DNA of 64,000 bases from NCBI GenBank assembly GCA_963989385.1, contig OZ022503.1, positions 93,072,638 through 93,136,637 on the forward strand. The letters run 5' to 3'. How positions within the stretch are numbered: position 1 is the first letter of the stretch; each line of letters begins with the position of its first letter. The position numbers and the translations under genes are program-made. The DNA comes from Ctena decussata. Its lineage: Eukaryota; Mollusca; Bivalvia; Lucinida; Lucinidae. The notes beneath the pieces were generated by a model. That model ran no database searches. It was given only the letters and a program-made list of their open reading frames with translations, and was not told where the DNA came from. Of the stretch, positions 56,810 to 64,000 are shown in pieces.

Positions 56810-57079
56810 GGCCGGGCCGCGTAGCGCAATCGGTAGGGCACCTGACTCGTAAGTCAGAGGTTCTGGGTTCGAAGCCCGGTCTGGCCACATACTTTCGTTT
56901 CTCCTTCCGCTGATTCAAGAAGGGCAGTTGTCAGTTACTGGCGAAAGTATGTGCACTTAGTACTGGTTAACCGCTTAGGAGGTCTCAGCCTGCCCAGGGA
57001 TAGTATGGTTAGGTTAACTGACCGTCCCGACATGACCATAGCCGTTTACCGTGGACTATAAACAACAAATCAATCAAAA
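56810..57079 (+). mobile_element. tRNA-derived SINE, family 2, copy 2, TSD of 13 bp
   Basis: The head keeps the acceptor pair GCCGGGC/GTCTGGC, A-box TAGCGCAATCGGTAGGGC and a consensus B-box GGGTTCGAAGCCC. The anticodon region TGACTCGTAAGTCAG reads CGT, and the loop is one base shorter than in a working tRNA. The body is almost identical to 20276-20549, with an AATC tail. Flanked by TCCGATATGTCGG (56797-56809 and 57080-57092). Confidence 0.95.
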
Positions 57080-57252
57080 TCCGATATGTCGGTAACGCTG
57101 CTGGTTGATTCCAAACTAGAAAGACCTATATCCGTCCGTTTTCCCTTGGCTGCATTTTTCTACCTCTAGTTGCTTATGTTGATGATTTGCTTGACATAAT
57201 ATGTATATAATGCCTTAACCCTTAAAGCGCCAAAAATTAAAATTGTTGAATT

Positions 57253-57321
57253 GGCAAACAGTGTAGATCCAGATGAGGTGGCTCATAATGAGCCACCTCA
57301 TCTGAATCTACACTGTTTGCC
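57253..57321. repeat. Hairpin family, best-preserved copy
   Basis: GGCAAACAGTGTAGATCCAG and ATGAGGTGGCTCAT pair with the complement almost without mismatch, giving a ~34 bp stem. Confidence 0.95.
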
Positions 57322-58984
57322 CTCTAGTGTTCGAATTCTCAATACGACATCGCTTGGATGAGACATTTTTTGAAATTCTGCAGACGTAAATGAGTGTAGC
57401 TGACAGTTCAGTTCAGTTCAGTTGAATTCTCTTATCGACGTTACCCAAGTGGCTCAACGGTACGTAACCATAGTTGCACACACGGCGCCGTGTGTCCTTC
57501 CAAAGTGTAGCTGACATACCAAATCACTCATTATATGCTATAACATACTAAATCACTCATTATATGCTATAACATTATTGTCAAACGGGATACAGATTTA
57601 CATAAGTCGTTTGACTTTCTTCTGGATCCTTTTTGTATATTCTTCTGTATATGTCTTGTCATGTGTACATGTATTGTATTTATATGGTCAGTTTATACAA
57701 ATAAAATAATGTTTATATACTAATGTTGTCGTCTGCTTTTTGGCGCATTATGGGTTAATCAAATGGCAAATAGTCAGTTTGGACTATTTAAAGTTGGCAT
57801 GCAAATATTTCTAAAAATACTATTTCGTGGTTTGGCAAGGAAAGTTACCTGGTTCTGTCAATGCGAACAGTCATAGTCGTGTACTTTCTGTTTTCCACTA
57901 CGGCATTAGGAACTTTAATAGTGACTTACTTCTTAATCATTTAAGACACAATGCTGTTTGTGAGTGGAATTCTGAAAATTGAAGATTCGGAGCATTTCTT
58001 CTTAAAAGGCAACGAATTTATAGAGCAACGAATTTGTTTTTTATGCCAAACTTTTTTTTTATCATCCACTTAACTTACAACTGCTCTTAAATGGTTCCGA
58101 TAACCTCTCCACTGCCGATAATGAAGAATTATTTTCTCACATACATCGTTTTAGTAAAGAAACAAATCATTTATGGTAGATCACAAGTGTTTATAGTGAT
58201 ACAGGATATGACAGGGCTCGTGGTGATCTGTAGCAGTTGTACACTGTTGAGGTGCAGCTTTCGGAGCAGAACTTGCTGGACATTAGTTCCACCACTTGTC
58301 CTATGATCTGCGCTGAATAACTTTCTTCGCAGTGCATGACCGGTACAGTTTAACGTTATCATATCGGAGTTTCTTATTATGTACATTAATGTAACTAAAT
58401 GCTGATCTTTCTATATTTGTCGTCTTTCAGATTTTGTGAACAGCCTTTCTTGATGTCCTGAATCTGTACTGATCTTCACAACAGTGGTGAAGACTGTACA
58501 TGTAACTGGAGTATATTCATAGTGTCTCCCTTTTCTTCTTTTAAAGAATTTCTGCTCATTCATGTATATGTTATTGTGGTGGTTATGTCCCAGGGTGTCC
58601 CCCTCCCTCTCCCCCACCGTATCTGGAACACTACTATTTGGGCTCAAAAACTTAATTCAATGTGTATGATTTTGTAGTCATTGCCTTATTGTCCAGATGT
58701 ATATACTACGGTATGGAGAGGACCGTAACTAATGTTGATAGAACTTGTGGTCCGACCCAATTGCTTTTACTGAGTGGAATTGACCACACAAGTATGGTCA
58801 TCCTCGCCTGACGGCTCTGGCGAATATAAATCGTTCATGTACCCTGTCAAGGAACGGTACCTTTAAAGTATCAGTCAGTTGTGTGGCACCTTCTACCTCT
58901 TATACCATCGTTACCAGAAAATGCCAACTTTAGCACGAAATATTTCGCAATGAGCAGGGTCTACACTGGTAAGTGTGGTATAAA
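57322..58984. other. No gene seen
   Basis: A 27-30 bp direct duplication (CACTCATTATATGCTATAAC at about 57525 and 57553) and CAGTT repeats (57408-57422). ORFs are short and unrecognised. Confidence 0.5.
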
Positions 58985-59128
58985 ATAGTTATACCATGGT
59001 TTGTCCGCCTGTACGAGAGATAATCAACTCGCTTTACCATGGTTTGTCCGCATGTACGGGAGATAATCCACTCGCTAAAGCTCGTGGATTATCTCCTCGT
59101 ACAGGCGGACAAACCATGGTATAACTAT
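58985..59128. repeat. Hairpin with ATAGTTATACCATGGTTTG ends
   Basis: The left arm holds two direct copies of ACCATGGTTTGTCCGC ... GAGATAATC; the right arm is the complement of one. The centre is CACTCGCTAAAGCTCGTGG. Confidence 0.9.
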
Positions 59129-59262
59129 TACTTAATTCCCATTCTTACTTACTTCTTATTATGTATATTCAAACTAAGGACTATGAAGTGTGAAGCAGGC
59201 AGCGAGATGTAGGAAGTTAGAAGTGAGAAGAAGAAACTGAGATGTTACTGAGAAGTTACCAC

Positions 59263-59487
59263 TGGGGCCGTATTCATAAAGCCACTTAAGTGGTTGCTAT
59301 GCGGTTGCTAAGGCTAAATATCTATGAAGGAGATTCCCTACAACAATGAAATTTGGTCTGGAATGGAACAGCCTTTGTAAGACTGTTCCTCCAGAGCAAA
59401 TTTCATAGTTGTAGGGAATCCTTCAAAGAAATTTAGCCTTAGCAACAGCATAGCAACCACTTAAGTCGTTTTATGAATACGGCCCTG
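59263..59487. repeat. GGGGCCGTATTCATAAA foldback MITE, copy 3
   Basis: Complete copy ending TTTATGAATACGGCCCT, same arms and centre as 15499-15724. Confidence 0.92.
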
Positions 59488-59844
59488 GTCTTTCGTACAT
59501 TTGATATGTAATTAATTGATTTATGTTTTCAATCGAAAGATTCTAGCAATACGACATCTCAGCCTGGACATATACATCACTATTGGCTTTCAACTCATCC
59601 AACAGTTAACGTATCTTGACTAAGTTTCTATGGGAAATGTACACAGGCTACTATGAAAAGGGCGCGTTCGACAATACTTGCACAATTTTACGACAAGAAT
59701 CAGAAATACATGTATATCAAAGTTTCACAGCGTAAAATTTTATTGAGGAAAAAAATCAAGTACAATGTTACTTATCCCAACACGGATTCTCTTCCTGAAA
59801 ATGATATAATTAAGAGGGTACAGCACTTTTTCACACGGAATAAA

Positions 59845-59985
59845 CCAGTCCGCCAATTTTCGCTTCCTGCAGAGACTGTCCATCATATTTGGCTTCCACC
59901 GAGACTGTCCGCGAACTCTTGCTTCCTGCAGGGGCTACCGTCCTCGAAATATGGCTTCCTGCCAGACTGTCCGCTAGACTGGCTC
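59845..59985. repeat. Dispersed repeat with ~30 bp periodicity, copy 2
   Basis: CCAGTCCGCCAATTTTCGCT and four variants of GCTTCCTGCAGAGACTGTCC, as at 9548-9680. A 125-codon plus-strand ORF (59653-60030) runs into this repeat and is treated as chance. Confidence 0.88.
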
Positions 59986-60361
59986 CAGACTCCAGTCAGT
60001 AAAATCTTCAGGCATCACCACACCGGGTAGGCGGCAATCCTGAACACTCGCGGCAATCCTGAACACGGGTCAAAAATTAACGCGATTGTTTAGGGTAACT
60101 CAGTTTAACATGTTTTATTTCATTTAATCTAAATGTTTTTGGTAAAACTTTATTACGGATCTAAAGCAGTGTGTCTGAAAATTTCCCTCAAAAAGAATTT
60201 ACTTCACAAGGTCTTTACTAAATGTCACAATGCCTACTTACATTTTAACCGTGATTTTAGACTGGCAAATTCGCTTTTCTGACTCATATTCTAAATGATT
60301 CAAGGTCAAATTAAACAAAGCATAGTCTTCTGATATACTTGAATGTCTTCCCTAAACACCT
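59986..60361. other. No gene seen
   Basis: A short direct duplication GCGGCAATCCTGAACAC occurs at about 60031 and 60049. Otherwise unremarkable. Confidence 0.5.
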
Positions 60362-60605
60362 GGGCCCAGTTGTTCAAAGCATCGTTAGCCTAACGAGCTC
60401 GTTAAGAGGTCAACTCGTTAAGTGTTTTACAACTTCATTACCAAATATACTGATATTTTTTGTTGAAAAAATGTGAGAAGCTTTTGCAGTGCAAAAGCTT
60501 CTCACATTTTTTCAACAAAAAATAGTGGCGTTTTTGAGATATTAACGTTTAAAATTTTAACGAAATGTTTACTAACGATATCGTTAGTTTTGAACAACCG
60601 GGCCC
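60362..60605. repeat. Foldback MITE with GGGCCCRGTTGTTCAAA ends
   Basis: Complete copy. The ends GGGCCCAGTTGTTCAAAG and TTTTGAACAACCGGGCCC are inverted, and the centre GAAGCTTTTGCAGTGCAAAA forms a near-perfect stem with flanking ATGTGA/TCACAT. Partial copies lie at 11308-11445 and 50700-50850. Confidence 0.93.
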
Positions 60606-61229
60606 AGTAAAAGTTCTAGTGTCTATGTTAAATTTTGACCGTACTGGGAGGGGGGTAAAAATGCAAGGGTGAAAATTTCTGGCAATCGAAAACGTCTTTT
60701 CCTAAACTCGGTTGCAATCGACTAACGCAGGGCATGGCAATCGATGACGAAAATGCTTTAAAAACACACTGTTTCTAGATTAAAATAGGCTGCATTATTT
60801 TGCATTAATATGACATGCACCCTTAAGATTGAGTGTTTCTGTTAACAGACGCGAGATTGCATTGAAATCCAGGTATGTCTAGAGGAAGATTTATGCCTGG
60901 AAACATTCAAATACATTTTATATGGGTAAAAGCCTTTTGCTTGTTTTTTGTTGCTGAAATTGTTGTTCTTGATATTGACTTGTTGTGGAGGCCGTTGTAA
61001 TTATTGCTGTCTTTGTTTACGGTATTTGTCTAAATCAGATTCGAAAAACAAAACGAAGCGCAGTACATGTATTATTGCTGTAAATACCCATCATGGCTTT
61101 CTCCTATATCAAACAGAGTCTACTATGGTCACTGTTGTGATTATTGTTATAGCTGTTATAGCTCTCTAAAAAAATCAACAAAACAACAAAAAAAAAAAAC
61201 CCACACAAAGTGATCAATATATTAATTCC
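60606..61229. other. No gene seen
   Basis: A-rich end near 61168-61200. ORFs are short and unrecognised. Confidence 0.5.
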
Positions 61230-62930
61230 CTGCATCAGTTTGCTAGCATGTAATTTGCCATTTAACGACGAATCTCATGAATGGTATTGTCCATCTTAGT
61301 ATCGAATACCATAAGGTTTGCCATTCGACAAATCCAATGCACGGTATTTGAATCTTATGCATAGTATTGGATAGCATTGGATTCGCCATTCGATGAATAC
61401 CATGAATGGTATTCAAATCCCATGCATGAAATCGCACAACATGGTGTTTACTAGCATGAGGTTCATTATTCATGGTATTCAAAATTGATACATAGTATTG
61501 CCCAGCATGGTATTTGATAACATGGGGTTCGCCATTCGACGAATCCCCTGCATGGTATTGCTCTGCTTGTTATTGGCTAATATGGAGTTTGCCAGTCGAC
61601 AGATCTCATGCATACCAGTATTCAAAGCCCATGCGTACTATTGCTTAGCAAGGTATTGGCTAGCTTGGGATTCGTCATTCGATGAAATCCACGCATGGAA
61701 TTTGAATGAACAGCATGACATTGGGTCGTATGTTTGCTTTTTGACATTTGATGAATCCAATGCATGGTACGTGTACTCGAGTTTCACAATGGAATTGTTC
61801 AATACCTTATTGGGAGGCACGTGTTGGCTATTCGACGAATCTTATGTATGGTATCTAAATCTCATGCAAAGTATTGCCAAGCATGAAGCATGGTATTGGC
61901 TAGCACGGTATTAGCCATTTGATTAAACCCATGCATGGTATTCGAATCCGATACCATACTGGGCATAAGACATACATGTATGCTATTCGGATACCATGCA
62001 TGGCATTCCTCGAATTGCAAACCCCAGGCTACCCACAATTCTGCTGGGCAGTACTGCCCATGGGATTGGGTTCTGTGGGATTCTTCAACTGACAAATCAT
62101 CCTAGTCATACCATGCTGGGCAATTCCGTGCAACTACTAGCCTGGAGATAGCAGTTTGACGAGTTCCACGCATGGTATTCGAATCATTTACATGATATTG
62201 TCCATCATGGTATTGGCTAGCATGGGATTTGCCTCTCCACGAATCCTAGGTATGTTATTCGACGAATCCCATATATGGTATTCGAATGCCATGCATAACA
62301 TTGTCCAGTTTGATACTGGCTAACACGAAATTGGCAATCGACGAATCCCGTGCATATACAGTATTCGAATCCCATTCATGGTTTTCCCAGCTTGGTATTG
62401 CAAGTACGGTTCCATACGACGAATACCATGCATGGTGTTGCCCACCATTGTATTTGCTAGCCTACAATCACCATTTGACGATTTACATGCATGGTATTGG
62501 CCAACATCCTATGCATAATTATCCCACCATGGAACACATGCAAGCCAATAACGGGATTCGTCAAATTGTGAGTGACTTCATGCTAGCTAATACTATGCTT
62601 AGCTATACCAAGAATGGGATTCAAATAACACGCATGGAGTTCGTTGAACTTTAAACCCCATGCTTACCGATACCATGCCAGGCAGTGTCATGCATGGATC
62701 GAATAACATGCATGGTATTTGCCGGATGAAAAACCACATGCTACCGAATACCATGGATGGTAATTGCATGCATGGGATTTGAATACCATGCATGGGATTC
62801 GTCGAATGACAAACCTTGTGCTAGCCAATACGATGCTGACCAATACTATGCACTGAAGTAGTCAAATGGTGATCCTAGGCTAGCAAATACGATGGTGGGC
62901 AATACCATGCATGAGATTCAAATATTTTAG
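61230..62930. repeat. Degenerate ~80-90 bp array rich in ATGCATGG, with orientation change
   Basis: Units of the form GGTATTGGCTAGCATGGGAT, TTGCCATTCGACGAATCC, CATGCATGGTATTCGAATCC and GTATTGCCCAGCATGG read forward in most of 61240-62500. They read as the complement from about 62590 on, with a short reversed patch near 61980-62150. Confidence 0.88.
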
Positions 62931-63264
62931 GAAAATAGAAAAACAAACAAAAAAAAACATGCAAGCCAGTTACATGCTTGGCAATACCATGATTAATTTA
63001 GAATATCATTCCTTGGCATGACATATTTACATATGTAGGAATTGTATACCATACATGGGACTCATCAATGGCAAACCACATACTAGCCAGTACCACACTG
63101 GGCGACACCATACACGTCAAATGGCGAATTCTATGCTATTCACTGCTACCTGATACGTGTCTCTTAAGTTTGAATTTCAAACGAGAATACAAATGAATTG
63201 ATTGTCCTACAAAACAAACAGTACATTACATTAATGAATAGCCCACGTTTTCCTGTAACGTACA
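62931..63264. other. Decayed edge of the ATGCATGG array, no gene
   Basis: Scattered GGCAATACCATG and ACTAGCCAGTACCA motifs fade out here. Confidence 0.5.
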
Positions 63265-63913
63265 GAGAAAAGTAAAAAGTATGCAAAGACCAGGAACTGA
63301 AACAATCAAAATCCAAATCCAGCCCTCAAACCATAGTTGGAAACAACTAAGATTACAAATAATCAAGATACAGAGAACATATGGCCAACCGAGTGAGCAG
63401 CTTGTTCCAAAAAGGTGGCCACTCAGCAACCCAAACCGAACCAAAAATAATAATAACATACATAAGGTAAAACATCACAGAAACTCTGACACCAAAAACA
63501 GGCAACAAAGAACCACAACAGAACTACCGCCTTGGAACGGTCAGTAATGAATTACTGGGGGGCTTAAATCGATTTTACAGGCCCAACCTCACCCTCAGTT
63601 TCTGAAGTGGTACAAAACATTTAGTTAGTTGTTCGGTTCGCATGAAAACCCTCTAACTCGTCAATGAATCATCACGGTAAACACATAAATCAAATTTCAA
63701 CACCATGAAGAAGCAAAGACGAGGACTCAACAGATACAACGGGCCGTCTGACAGGTGGAGATCCCTGTCCTGCCAAACAACCCCACTGGAAATCTGAAGC
63801 AAAAGAAGGTCACCAGTTGAGCCCCGGTGGACCAAGCAACAGACAAAAAGGCTCCGGTCCCAACCAACTAAAATATATAGCTTTAGGTCGGGGCCATCAT
63901 AGAGTCTGACGAA
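63265..63913 (-). mobile_element. Reverse-transcriptase retroelement 3' end, copy 2, 5'-truncated
   Basis: Nearly identical to 25407-26041 (isolated substitutions only). On the minus strand it begins at about GTCAGACTCTATGATGGCCC, the very end of the reverse-transcriptase ORF in copy 1, and ends in the same ACTTTTTACTTT region. A ~100-codon ORF inside is UTR sequence, not a gene. Confidence 0.88.
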
Positions 63914-64000
63914 GTAGGGGTTTGCAGATTTGATTATATTTTCTATAATTTTCAATCAAAGCATACATGGTATGTCCTCATTAAACGTCTCAATGGGGCA

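Noticed and set aside
56810..56885. Genuine tRNA-Thr gene
   Set aside because: The anticodon loop is one base short and the sequence continues into the SINE body with a target duplication; it is a SINE head.
59653..60030. 125-codon plus-strand ORF
   Set aside because: Half of it is the dispersed GCTTCCTGC repeat also found at 9548-9680; no domain or splice partner.
61498..62654. 138- and 122-codon ORFs in the ATGCATGG array
   Set aside because: By-products of the repeat; the peptides mirror the DNA repeat in both strands.

Overview
The window is animal nuclear DNA, most likely from a bivalve mollusc. I infer this from the intron-rich gene structure, from tRNA-derived SINEs, and from dense foldback elements and composite tandem repeats of a style common in bivalve genomes. 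Nothing bacterial, plasmid-like or CRISPR-like is present. A run of 200 N at 44540-44739 marks an assembly join.

Only one ordinary host gene could be supported. It is an omega-class glutathione S-transferase on the minus strand (7248-13278). I pieced it together from five exons whose GT-AG borders and codon phases all agree; it encodes 238 residues, the normal length for the family. Its active site reads F-C-S-Y-A instead of the usual F-C-P-[FY]-A. Each of its four introns carries a different kind of repeat, and a 1.15 kb inverted-repeat transposon flanked by GTAAC duplications sits 129 bp upstream of its start codon.

Layout. 1-3.6 kb: a nearly full APE-type LINE ORF (minus strand) with an N-terminal 2A-like NPGP motif, a damaged endonuclease motif and a late frameshift. 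5-7 kb: hairpin MITEs and a ~50 bp minisatellite. 7.2-13.3 kb: the GST gene. 13.4-24.4 kb: transposons (a GTAAC-flanked element, foldback MITEs, SINEs, a pogo-like TA-flanked element). 24.8-29.2 kb: a degenerate minisatellite split by a reverse-transcriptase fragment, a mariner-like element and another inverted-repeat element. 29-36 kb: MITEs, SINEs, a 1 kb foldback, and a hAT-like element with a broken ZNF862-like zinc-finger segment. 39.5-44.5 kb: a repeat with perfect oestrogen-response-type palindromes, a 2.1 kb satellite built on the palindrome GTGATATCAC, and a 157 bp tandem array. 44.7-49.8 kb: inverted-repeat elements and two minisatellites, one keeping a 17-residue repeat frame open. 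52.2-56 kb: a composite ~165 bp tandem element with a 1.1 kb palindrome inside it. 56.8-64 kb: a SINE, MITEs, a 1.7 kb ATGCATGG-rich array that changes orientation, and a second copy of the 3' end of the 25-27 kb retroelement.

The window is mostly a record of repeated insertion. The items most worth following up are the LINE 2A-like motif, the GTGATATCAC satellite, the dispersed tRNA-SINE and hairpin families, and the GST gene with its unusual active site.
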